Part shown: piece after piece, positions 43,118 to 49,746 of the stretch
Position numbering within the stretch: position 1 is the first letter of the stretch
How the letters are laid out: each line of letters begins with the position of its first letter
Translations under genes and position numbers: made by a program
NCBI GenBank assembly: GCA_017466375.1
Contig: JAFTUH010000041.1
Coordinates: forward strand, 1-49,746
Origin: Clostridia bacterium
GTDB lineage: Bacteria > Bacillota > Clostridia > Oscillospirales > CAG-272
Length of the DNA stretch: 49,746 nt
Direction: 5' to 3'
The notes under the pieces: generated by a model
The model's input: only the letters and a program-made list of their open reading frames with translations
Databases searched by the model: none
Told to the model about the DNA's origin: nothing

Positions 43118-44317
43118 ATGAATATTCTGATTACCGGTGCCGCCGGATTTGTGGGAAAGAATCTCACTGCGGCACTCGAATGCATCCGTGACGGCAAGGA
43201 TAAAACACACCCCGGACTGACGGTGGACGAGCTGTATCTGTACGATATCGACTCCGCACCATCGCTTCTGGAGGAGGCGTGCGCGAAGGCGGATTTCGTC
43301 TTCAACCTCGCAGGCGTCAACCGTCCGCAGAATCCCGAGGAATTCATGCAGGGGAATTTCGGCTTTGCCTCCACCCTGCTCGACACGCTGAAAAAGCATC
43401 ATAACACCTGCCCGATCGTGCTCTCCAGCTCGATCCAGGCTACGCTGATCGGACGCTACGACGGTGACTACGGTCGGAGCAAAAAGGCGGGTGAGGATCT
43501 GTTCTTCCGCTATGCTGAGGAAACGGGCGCATCCGTTCTCGTCTACCGCTTCCCGAATCTGTTCGGCAAGTGGTGCCGCCCGAATTACAACTCCGCCGTG
43601 GCGACGTTCTGCAACAATATCGCAAACGATCTGCCGATCACGGTAAACGATCCTGCCGTACAGCTTGAACTTCTGTACATCGACGATCTCGTGGACGAGA
43701 TGATCTGCGCCATGGAGGGCAAGCCGCACCGCTGTGAGTTTGACGGCGTAAGCACTGTACTTACCGAGGACGGCCGATACTGTGCCGCACCGATCACGCA
43801 CCGCGTCACGCTCGGGGAGATCGTATCTCTGCTGGAGTCGTTCAAGGCACAGCCGACCACGCTCGTCATGCCCGAGATCCCGCACGGATCGTTTGCAAAG
43901 AAACTGTACAGCACGTACCTCTCGTACCTGCCTAAGGAGAAAATTGCGTTTCCCCTGAAGATGAACGTGGACGCACGCGGCTCGTTCACGGAACTGATCC
44001 GAAGCGACAAATGCGGGCAGATCAGCGTGAACATCTCGAAACCGGGCATCACGAAAGGTCAGCACTGGCACCACACGAAGTGGGAATTCTTCATCGTGGT
44101 GAGCGGACACGGACGAATTCAGCTGCGCAAAATCGGCACGGATGAGGTCTTGAATTTTGAAGTCTCCGGCGAGAAGATTGAGGCGATCCACATGCTCCCC
44201 GGCTACACGCACAACATCATCAATCTCTCCGATACGGAGGATCTGGTGACTGTCATGTGGGCGAACGAATGCTTCGACCCGAACAAACCCGACACATTTT
44301 TTGAGGTGGTAGAGTAA
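43118..44317 (+). CDS. capF: Bifunctional C3-epimerase / C4-reductase (CapF/WbjC type)
   Basis: 399 residues. N-terminal SDR domain (ILITGAAGFVGKNL, DYGRSKKAGEDLFF holding the active-site tyrosine and lysine region) and C-terminal cupin domain from about residue 275 with the metal-binding QHWHHTKWEFFIV. This two-domain plan is specific for CapF. Second step, yields UDP-2-acetamido-2,6-dideoxy-L-talose. Starts 3 bases after capE. Confidence 0.95.
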   Translation: MNILITGAAGFVGKNLTAALECIRDGKDKTHPGLTVDELYLYDIDSAPSLLEEACAKADFVFNLAGVNRPQNPEEFMQGNFGFASTLLDTLKKHHNTCPIVLSSSIQATLIGRYDGDYGRSKKAGEDLFFRYAEETGASVLVYRFPNLFGKWCRPNYNSAVATFCNNIANDLPITVNDPAVQLELLYIDDLVDEMICAMEGKPHRCEFDGVSTVLTEDGRYCAAPITHRVTLGEIVSLLESFKAQPTTLVMPEIPHGSFAKKLYSTYLSYLPKEKIAFPLKMNVDARGSFTELIRSDKCGQISVNISKPGITKGQHWHHTKWEFFIVVSGHGRIQLRKIGTDEVLNFEVSGEKIEAIHMLPGYTHNIINLSDTEDLVTVMWANECFDPNKPDTFFEVVE

Positions 44318-45486
44318 TGTTTGAAAACGTCAAATGGAAAGAAAACGGAAAGCTGAAACTGCTCATCATCGTCGGCACGCGCCCGGAGATTATCCGTCTC
44401 GCGGCGGTTATCAATAAGTGCCGCACGTATTTTGACACGATCCTCGCGCACACGGGACAGAACTACGACTACAATCTGAACGGCGTGTTCTTCAAGGATC
44501 TGAAGCTCGCAGACCCCGAGGTGTATCTTGACGCAGTCGGTGCCGATCTCGGTGAGACCTGCGGCAATATTATCGCGAAAAGCTACAAACTGATGGCAGA
44601 GATCAAGCCGGACGCCGTGCTCGTTCTCGGCGATACAAACTCGTGCCTGTCCGTCATCGGTGCAAAGCGTCTGCACATCCCGATCTTCCACATGGAGGCG
44701 GGCAACCGCTGCAAGGACGAATGTCTGCCGGAGGAGACAAACCGCCGCATCGTGGACATCATCTCCGATGTGAACATGGCGTACTCCGAGCACGCGCGCC
44801 GCTATCTTGCGGACTGCGGTCTGCCGAAGGAGCGCACGTACGTGACCGGCTCCCCGATGGCGGAGGTACTGCATAACAATCTCCCTGAGATCGAAGCGAG
44901 CGACATCCACGCACGTCTGGGACTGGAAAAAGGCAAATATATCCTGCTCTCCGCACACCGTGAGGAGAATATCGACACGGAGAAGAACTTCACCAGTCTC
45001 TTCACCGCGATCAACGAAATGGCGGAGAAATACGATATGCCGATCCTGTATTCCTGCCATCCGAGAAGCCGCAACCGTCTCGCCGCAAGCGGATTCAAGC
45101 TCGACCGCCGCGTGATTCAGCACGAGCCACTCGGCTTCCACGACTACAACTGTCTGCAGATGAATGCATTTGCCGTCGTCTCCGACAGCGGAACCCTGCC
45201 TGAGGAATCGAGTTTCTTCACCTCGATCGGCAAGCCCTTCCCCGCCGTCTGCATCCGCACCTCCACCGAGCGCCCGGAAGCGCTTGACAAGGCGTGCTTC
45301 ATCCTCTCCGGTATTGATACGCTGGGACTGCTGCAGTCCGTGGAAACCGCCGTCGAGATGAATCGAAACGGTGACTACGGCATCCCCGTCCCCGATTATA
45401 TCGAGGAAAACGTGTCCTCAAAGGTTGTGAAGATCATCCAATCCTACACGGGCGTCGTCAACAAGATGGTCTGGCGCAAATTCTGA
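44317..45486 (+). CDS. capG: UDP-sugar 2-epimerase (CapG/WbjD type, WecB family)
   Basis: 389 residues. WecB-like GT-B fold: LIIVGTRPEIIRLA, HTGQNYDYNL, LGDTNSCLS, HMEAGNRCKDECLPEETNRR, SDSGTLPEESS. Because it directly follows capE-capF (one-base overlap), it most likely epimerises UDP-L-PneNAc/talose at C2 to UDP-L-FucNAc rather than making UDP-ManNAc. Last gene of the polysaccharide locus; no convincing terminator follows. Confidence 0.93.
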   Translation: MFENVKWKENGKLKLLIIVGTRPEIIRLAAVINKCRTYFDTILAHTGQNYDYNLNGVFFKDLKLADPEVYLDAVGADLGETCGNIIAKSYKLMAEIKPDAVLVLGDTNSCLSVIGAKRLHIPIFHMEAGNRCKDECLPEETNRRIVDIISDVNMAYSEHARRYLADCGLPKERTYVTGSPMAEVLHNNLPEIEASDIHARLGLEKGKYILLSAHREENIDTEKNFTSLFTAINEMAEKYDMPILYSCHPRSRNRLAASGFKLDRRVIQHEPLGFHDYNCLQMNAFAVVSDSGTLPEESSFFTSIGKPFPAVCIRTSTERPEALDKACFILSGIDTLGLLQSVETAVEMNRNGDYGIPVPDYIEENVSSKVVKIIQSYTGVVNKMVWRKF

Positions 45487-45526
45487 TCTTTCCGACACGA
45501 AATTTCCCGTTTTTTTCGCTTATCCC

Positions 45527-45555
45527 TTGACATATTTTCACAAATAGTGTATACT
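45527..45555 (+). promoter_or_regulatory. Promoter of the SCIFF gene
   Basis: TTGACA (45527-45532), 17-base spacer, TATACT (45550-45555): a strong site, 40 bases ahead of the SCIFF start. Confidence 0.9.
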
Positions 45556-45595
45556 ATTTTCGTATGTTAATCATCTACATAAAGGAGCTACTACC

Positions 45596-45742
45596 ATGAA
45601 AAGAATCGTTACCGTTAAGACCCGTGATCTGAAGGATTCCGCTAAGCACGGCGGTTGCGGCGAGTGCCAGACCTCCTGCCAGTCCGCTTGCAAGACCTCC
45701 TGCGGCGTTGCCAACCAGGATTGCGAGAACAACAAGAAGTAA
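45596..45742 (+). CDS. scfA: SCIFF ranthipeptide precursor (six cysteines in forty-five)
   Basis: 48 residues, AAAGGAG 8 bases upstream. Leader MKRIVTVKTRDLKDS is followed by the nearly invariant core beginning AKHGGCGECQTSCQSACKTS; six cysteines at positions 21, 24, 28, 32, 36 and 43. It is the substrate of the neighbouring radical SAM enzyme, which makes Cys-sulfur to carbon thioether links outside the alpha position. Too short for most gene callers. The core is nearly the same in most Clostridia; the mature product is linked to quorum-type regulation in a few species, otherwise its role is unknown. Confidence 0.97.
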   Translation: MKRIVTVKTRDLKDSAKHGGCGECQTSCQSACKTSCGVANQDCENNKK

Positions 45743-45763
45743 TTTCTATACGAAATCACAGGG

Positions 45764-45790
45764 GGGTGCTGTACTGTCGGTGCAGCACCC
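45764..45790 (+). promoter_or_regulatory. Intercistronic hairpin between SCIFF and its maturase
   Basis: GGGTGCTG (45764-45771) pairs with CAGCACCC (45783-45790). No T-tract follows, so it is more likely an mRNA stabiliser or processing/attenuation element that keeps the peptide in excess over the enzyme than a full terminator. Confidence 0.6.
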
Positions 45791-45813
45791 TACTTCCGTA
45801 TTAAGGAGATTTT

Positions 45814-47193
45814 ATGATCCATCAGTATAAACTGAACGGCTATAACATCGTGCTCGACACGTTCAGCGGCGCCGTTCACGTCGTGGATGACGTCGCGTAT
45901 GACGTAATTGCCATGTTCGACAAGGGCGAGGGACACGACGCAATCGTAACCGCCATGCTCAAGAAATACGGCGATCTGCCCGATGTGAACGAAGGGGAGA
46001 TCCGCGAATGCATCGGAGACGTGGAATCGCTGATCGCGGAAGGCAAACTCTTCTCGAAGGATGCGTATGAGAAAATCGCGAAAACGTACCGCCCGTCCAA
46101 TTTCACGATGAAGGCGCTCTGCCTGCACGTCGCGCACACGTGTAATCTGAACTGCTCGTACTGCTTTGCCAGCCAAGGGAAATACCACGGCGAACGCGCG
46201 ATCATGAGCCTGGAAACGGGCAAACGCGCGATCGATTTTCTGATTGAGAACTCCGGCACGCACGTAAATCTGGACATCGACTTCTTCGGCGGTGAGCCGC
46301 TGATGAACTGGGATGTCGTCAAGGCGATCGTGGCGTACGGACGCGAGCAGGAAAAAATCCACGGCAAAAACATCCGCTTCACGCTGACGACAAACGGCGT
46401 TCTTTTGGATGACGAAGTGATCGAATTCTGCAATAAGGAGATGCACAACGTCGTGCTCAGTCTCGACGGACGGCGCGAGGTGCACGATAAATTCCGCAAG
46501 GATTTCGCCGGAAACGGCAGCTACGACCGTATCGTGCCGAATTTCCAGCGGTTTGTGGAGAAGCGCGGCAAGAAAAGCTACTACGTACGCGGTACATACA
46601 CGCATCACAATACAGATTTTTTGACCGATATCCTGCACATGGCGGATCTCGGATTCACAGAACTGAGCATGGAGCCGGTTGTCTGCGCGCCCGGTGATCC
46701 GTGCGAGCTGACGAAGGAGGATCTGCCGATCCTGTTCGACCAGTACGAAAAACTCGCCCGCGAGATGATCCGCAGAAACAAAGAGGGACGCGGATTCACG
46801 TTCTACCACTACATGATCAATCTCGACGGCGGACCGTGCATCTATAAGAGAGTATCCGGTTGCGGATCGGGAACGGAATACATGGCGGTGACGCCGTGGG
46901 GCGAGCTCTTCCCGTGCCACCAGTTCGTCGGCGATGAGAAATACAGCATGGGCGACATCTGGAAGGGCGTCACGAATACGGAAATGCGCGACAAATTCGC
47001 CAGATGCAACGCATACTCCCGCCCCGACTGCGAAAATTGCTGGGCGAAGCTCTACTGCGCGGGCGGATGTGCCGCCAATGCATACCACGCCACGGGCGAC
47101 ATCGCAGGCGTTTACAGCTACGGATGCGAGCTGTTCAAAAAACGCATCGAATGTGCGCTGACCGTCAAGGTCGCCGAGATGGAACTGGAATAA
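45814..47193 (+). CDS. scfB: SCIFF radical SAM maturase with SPASM domain
   Basis: 459 residues, TAAGGAG before ATG. N-terminal peptide-binding (RRE-like) region of ~95 residues, then radical SAM motif CNLNCSYC (Cys110, Cys114, Cys117), FFGGEPL and TTNGVLL, and the C-terminal SPASM cysteines (CGSGTEYMAV, PCHQF, DCENCWAKLYCAGGCAAN, YGCELF) that hold two auxiliary [4Fe-4S] clusters. It installs thioether cross-links in the SCIFF peptide. Cytoplasmic, oxygen-sensitive. Neighbour and length agree with known SCIFF maturases. Confidence 0.96.
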   Translation: MIHQYKLNGYNIVLDTFSGAVHVVDDVAYDVIAMFDKGEGHDAIVTAMLKKYGDLPDVNEGEIRECIGDVESLIAEGKLFSKDAYEKIAKTYRPSNFTMKALCLHVAHTCNLNCSYCFASQGKYHGERAIMSLETGKRAIDFLIENSGTHVNLDIDFFGGEPLMNWDVVKAIVAYGREQEKIHGKNIRFTLTTNGVLLDDEVIEFCNKEMHNVVLSLDGRREVHDKFRKDFAGNGSYDRIVPNFQRFVEKRGKKSYYVRGTYTHHNTDFLTDILHMADLGFTELSMEPVVCAPGDPCELTKEDLPILFDQYEKLAREMIRRNKEGRGFTFYHYMINLDGGPCIYKRVSGCGSGTEYMAVTPWGELFPCHQFVGDEKYSMGDIWKGVTNTEMRDKFARCNAYSRPDCENCWAKLYCAGGCAANAYHATGDIAGVYSYGCELFKKRIECALTVKVAEMELE

Positions 47194-47203
47194 AACAGGT
47201 ATA

Positions 47204-47238
47204 AAAAACCGCTTTCCTGCTATAGGAAAGCGGTTTTT
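47204..47238. terminator. Bidirectional terminator between scfB and the DUF4340 gene
   Basis: AAAAACCGCTTTCCT (47204-47218) and AGGAAAGCGGTTTTT (47224-47238): perfect 15-bp stem with A and T tracts, serving both converging transcripts. Confidence 0.96.
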
Positions 47239-47239
47239 G

Positions 47240-48211
47240 TTATTCCTCTGTCGGGGAGGCCGCGGAAATAAGTGCGCTGACTTTCTCCGCTTCAGCAAGA
47301 TAGATCACGTCCGAGGTGGACAGCTTGTAGTACACGCGTCCGTCCTCAGCGGTGTTTCCGAAATCGATCGAAAACGTCGCGGGAATGCGCGTCGTGCTCG
47401 CGGCTCCGCTCGCGTCGGTGATCTGCACCGCGCGCTTATACGACACGGTCAGCGTGCATGCGCCGATTCCGTATGCGGCGGATTCCGTTTCGTCAGCATA
47501 CGAATCTGCATACGCAGACGGGGCGAGCGCAGTAAACGCCGCATACATGGCGGTTACGGCATCCGCATCCGTGATCTCCGTGACCGAATCGCCCTCTGCC
47601 ACCGTAAACGAGGTGATATGCGCGGACTCAATATCGCCCGGCAGGGTGTCATACACGAACAGCTCGTCTATTGTATAATCGAAATAATCGTACAGGGCGG
47701 CGGCAATCGTATAAACCGCACCGCTGTCGAGATCCTTGAAATAGCGGTAGCCGGTAACGGTATTGACATCCCCGATCGCGTAGCGGCACTCCGTACCGTC
47801 CGTATATCCGACCGTCACGGTAAGATCGGGAGTGTCAAATCCGTACTCTCCCGTGTCCCCGTCCTCCAGATGACGGTACGCACCGATCCGGCAGATCGCC
47901 GCCGCCATCGTGCCGACCGTCGTCTGATTCAAGGGGAAATGCGGCTCATCCGCATACGCCCACGCCCCCTTATCCGGACGGATCGAAAATTCGTACGTAT
48001 CCCCCTCACCGAGGCGGTAGCTGAGCGCTGCCACCTCCGCAGATGTACGGTCGATCAGCATAATCACGCTGTCCCCCGTATCGGTGGAATCCGTCGCGGA
48101 AGGCGTTTTCGCATCCATCATCTTATACGCGGCAAACAGACCGACAATCAGCACTGCCATCACGAGAAGCGGGACAATTTTTCCGGATTTCTTTTTCGTT
48201 TTCGTACTCAC
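47240..48211 (-). CDS. DUF4340 membrane-anchored protein
   Basis: 323 residues. GTG start at 48211 (STKTKKKSGKIVPLL) with GGAGG 7 bases upstream, inside the gap after the GldG-like gene; the open frame to 48277 has no RBS. One N-terminal membrane helix and a large external part with repeated beta-strand-rich units (FSIRPDKGAWAYADEP, YGFDTPDLTVTVGYTDGTE, IGDVNTVTGYRYFKDLDSG). DUF4340 proteins accompany GldG-like proteins and ABC-2 transporters; no biochemical function is established. Confidence 0.87.
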   Translation of the reverse strand: MSTKTKKKSGKIVPLLVMAVLIVGLFAAYKMMDAKTPSATDSTDTGDSVIMLIDRTSAEVAALSYRLGEGDTYEFSIRPDKGAWAYADEPHFPLNQTTVGTMAAAICRIGAYRHLEDGDTGEYGFDTPDLTVTVGYTDGTECRYAIGDVNTVTGYRYFKDLDSGAVYTIAAALYDYFDYTIDELFVYDTLPGDIESAHITSFTVAEGDSVTEITDADAVTAMYAAFTALAPSAYADSYADETESAAYGIGACTLTVSYKRAVQITDASGAASTTRIPATFSIDFGNTAEDGRVYYKLSTSDVIYLAEAEKVSALISAASPTEE

Positions 48212-48224
48212 AGAATCCCCTCCG

Positions 48225-49685
48225 TTATCTGCGGCGGCGGCGCAGCCAGACTGCAAATCCGGCACCGAGCACCGCAAGAGGCAAGACGATCACGAGAAGC
48301 ACGGACCAAAGCCCGAACGCGCTGGCGGGGACGATCAGCATCTCCGTGGACATCGTCTTTGCCGCGACGGACACGGACGATTCCGATTCACACATCCAGT
48401 TAACGGATGCCATAAACAGCTTCGAGTTGCCGCCGTTCACGTAGTAATCCATCTCTTCGCTGACAACGTACGGCGTGGAGTACCACACGAGTTTGCTCTC
48501 GGCAAGCGTTGCATAGGCGGCGATGGCAAACGGACCGTCCACGTCGCCCTCCTCTTTCTCCGCGTTGGTTGCCTGCACGTTCTTCTTCACGTAGGAATCG
48601 ACCGTTGTCTGCAGCAGCGGTGCCGTCGAAGCATCACCCTTGCCCGTCAGAACGATACCGTGTGCGTCGGGCAGCATCGTATTCAAAGAGGCGGAGGGAA
48701 GAAGCTCTGCGGGACCGCCTGCGGAAAGCACGGGCAGGAGCATCGTCGCGTACGTATTGTAATGGGATCGGTTCGTTTCCACAACGATACCGTCCTCGCT
48801 CTGCAGACCCATCATGTACGTAACCGATGCCAGATTCGGCATTTTTTCATTCGTATAGTAGCGGAAATCGGTGAGCAGAATCAGGTTGCCGCCGTTTTCC
48901 AGATACTCCACCAGCAGTTCTGCCTCATATTCGCTCAGATCCGTTTTCGGATTGTTGATGAGGATGGCCGTCGCGTCGGCAGGAATTCCGTCCGCACCGA
49001 GAAGTCCCAGCGACTCCGACAGAATATTGTTTGCCGTAAAGGATGCGGTGATACTGCTCGGCAGTTGTGCTTCCTCGTGACCCGTGAGGGTATACACCGT
49101 CGGCAGTGCCTCCCTCGCCACGTAATCGATCGCCGTGGTAAGCTTCAGTTCTCCGTAAAAATACGGCGTACCCGTCGGCATGATGCCGTAGTAGACGTAA
49201 TTGTAATACTCTTCCTGGGTAATGTTCGCGTAGGACGTAACATAAATATCATTGTAATCCACCACGTAGAAACGGCGCGCGCTCTCTACGATGACGCTGT
49301 TGACGGAGAGGGTTTCCGACGTGTATTTCGTGATGAACGCGGGATTCGTATCGGGATCGACCGTCTCGACTTTGATGTTCGGGGAGAGATCCTTATACCG
49401 CTCTAAAAGCTCGGAAATTTTTGTATCCTCCGTCCCGCGGCGGGTAACGAGATACATCGTCACGGGGATATCCACAGAGGATACGATCGCCTTCGTCTCC
49501 TCGCTGATCGTAAGCAGTCCATCCGTGCTCGTATCAAGCTTCGTGTACGTAGACGGAAGCGCACCCACAAACAGATTTACAACAACGATAAGTGCCAGTG
49601 CCAGCGCACAAAGCGCGAGACTGTAAGAGCCGCCCTTGAGAGCTCGCATATTGATCGGTTTCTTTTCTGTATTCTTTTCCATCAT
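48225..49685 (-). CDS. GldG-family protein of an ABC-2 type transporter
   Basis: 486 residues. N-terminal helix (LALCALALALIVVVNLFVGAL), a large external domain with the GldG-like region (LDTSTDGLLTISEETKAIVSSVDIPVTMYLVTRRG, YTLTGHEEAQLP, AILINNPKTDLSEYEAELLVEYLENGGNLILLTD) and a C-terminal helix followed by an Arg-rich tail. First Met (49685) is placed 6 bases after GGAGG. GldG proteins are partners of gliding/secretion-type ABC transporters in Bacteroidetes; in Clostridia they belong to uncharacterised ABC-2 systems with DUF4340. Confidence 0.88.
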   Translation of the reverse strand: MMEKNTEKKPINMRALKGGSYSLALCALALALIVVVNLFVGALPSTYTKLDTSTDGLLTISEETKAIVSSVDIPVTMYLVTRRGTEDTKISELLERYKDLSPNIKVETVDPDTNPAFITKYTSETLSVNSVIVESARRFYVVDYNDIYVTSYANITQEEYYNYVYYGIMPTGTPYFYGELKLTTAIDYVAREALPTVYTLTGHEEAQLPSSITASFTANNILSESLGLLGADGIPADATAILINNPKTDLSEYEAELLVEYLENGGNLILLTDFRYYTNEKMPNLASVTYMMGLQSEDGIVVETNRSHYNTYATMLLPVLSAGGPAELLPSASLNTMLPDAHGIVLTGKGDASTAPLLQTTVDSYVKKNVQATNAEKEEGDVDGPFAIAAYATLAESKLVWYSTPYVVSEEMDYYVNGGNSKLFMASVNWMCESESSVSVAAKTMSTEMLIVPASAFGLWSVLLVIVLPLAVLGAGFAVWLRRRRR

Positions 49686-49698
49686 TCCGTACCTCCGA

Positions 49699-49746
49699 TC
49701 AATTGAAGCGTTTCTTTTCCATCGACTGTACCGTAAAGACGACGAA
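49699..49746 (-). CDS. C-terminal end of an ABC-2 permease (continues outside window)
   Basis: Only 15 codons and a TGA are present (ending VQSMEKKRFN). This tail resembles the end of ABC-2 permeases that precede GldG-like genes, and lies 13 bases before the GldG start. Assignment rests mainly on context. Confidence 0.55.
   Translation of the reverse strand, partial: FVVFTVQSMEKKRFN

Noticed and set aside
44317..45486. UDP-GlcNAc 2-epimerase making UDP-ManNAc
   Set aside because: Possible by family, but the strict capE-capF-capG order points to the L-FucNAc branch.
45487..45526. Terminator after capG
   Set aside because: There is a T-run (CCGTTTTTTTCG), but I see no stable hairpin in front of it.
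45814..47193. Sulfatase-maturing enzyme
   Set aside because: SPASM radical SAM enzymes are often mislabelled so; the adjacent SCIFF peptide and N-terminal binding region decide for the ranthipeptide maturase.
45790..47298. A 502-codon minus-strand frame opposite the radical SAM gene
   Set aside because: Crosses the terminator at 47204-47238 and mirrors scfB; not coding.
48084..49406. A 440-codon plus-strand frame opposite DUF4340 and GldG genes
   Set aside because: Antisense shadow rich in Arg, His and Cys with no domain.

Overview
The window looks like a chromosome segment from an anaerobic, low-to-mid G+C Firmicute of class Clostridia, probably a gut or rumen member of the Oscillospiraceae/Lachnospiraceae type. 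The basis is a complete SCIFF ranthipeptide precursor with its radical SAM maturase (a pair almost confined to Clostridia), a T-box leader in front of methionine genes, a MetA carrying the acetyl-CoA-type Glu111, ferredoxin-type and iron-dependent oxidoreductases, and strong SD sequences with canonical SigA promoters (TTGACA-17-TATAAT type). This taxonomic call is inference from gene content. No tRNA, rRNA, CRISPR array, insertion sequence or prophage was seen.

Layout. 1-12.3 kb: end of an iron-dependent alcohol dehydrogenase; a leftward rbfA-nrnA-truB-nitroreductase operon; a rightward SbcD-like nuclease plus a membrane-anchored SbcC/YhaN-like ATPase; an AT-rich orphan membrane protein; a leftward orphan sensor kinase plus long-chain acyl-CoA synthetase. 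12.4-15.1 kb: T-box-controlled metY-metA for methionine synthesis by direct sulfhydrylation. 15.1-18.1 kb: DUF362 ferredoxin protein, ispE, and a lipoprotein with a tandem repeat. 18.1-21.0 kb: a Fur/Zur-family repressor with its own palindromic operator, followed by znuA-znuC-znuB. 21.2-23.5 kb: a TIR-kinase fusion protein whose kinase motif is degenerate, followed by a PHP phosphoesterase.

23.8-45.5 kb is one long rightward surface-polysaccharide locus: a DegT aminotransferase, an unusual ATP-grasp/PLP-fold fusion, a TRAP-type permease with a tiny partner, a PglC-like initiating phosphoglycosyl transferase, two further ATP-grasp enzymes, five GT4-like glycosyltransferases, two tandem paralogous Wzy polymerases, a hexapeptide acyltransferase, a Wzx flippase and the three-enzyme UDP-L-FucNAc pathway (CapE-CapF-CapG type). 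The genes fit a Wzx/Wzy-dependent capsule or exopolysaccharide that contains L-FucNAc and probably an amino sugar whose amine is acylated by an ATP-grasp ligase.

45.5-49.7 kb: the SCIFF precursor and its radical SAM maturase, then a converging leftward operon encoding DUF4340 and GldG-like proteins and the last codons of an ABC permease that continues out of the window.

The most promising places for new biology are the ATP-grasp/PLP-fold fusion with the neighbouring TRAP permease inside the capsule locus, and the TIR-pseudokinase/PHP pair. The rest is well-known biology with a few useful refinements (MetA specificity, T-box pairing, operator sites, corrected starts).
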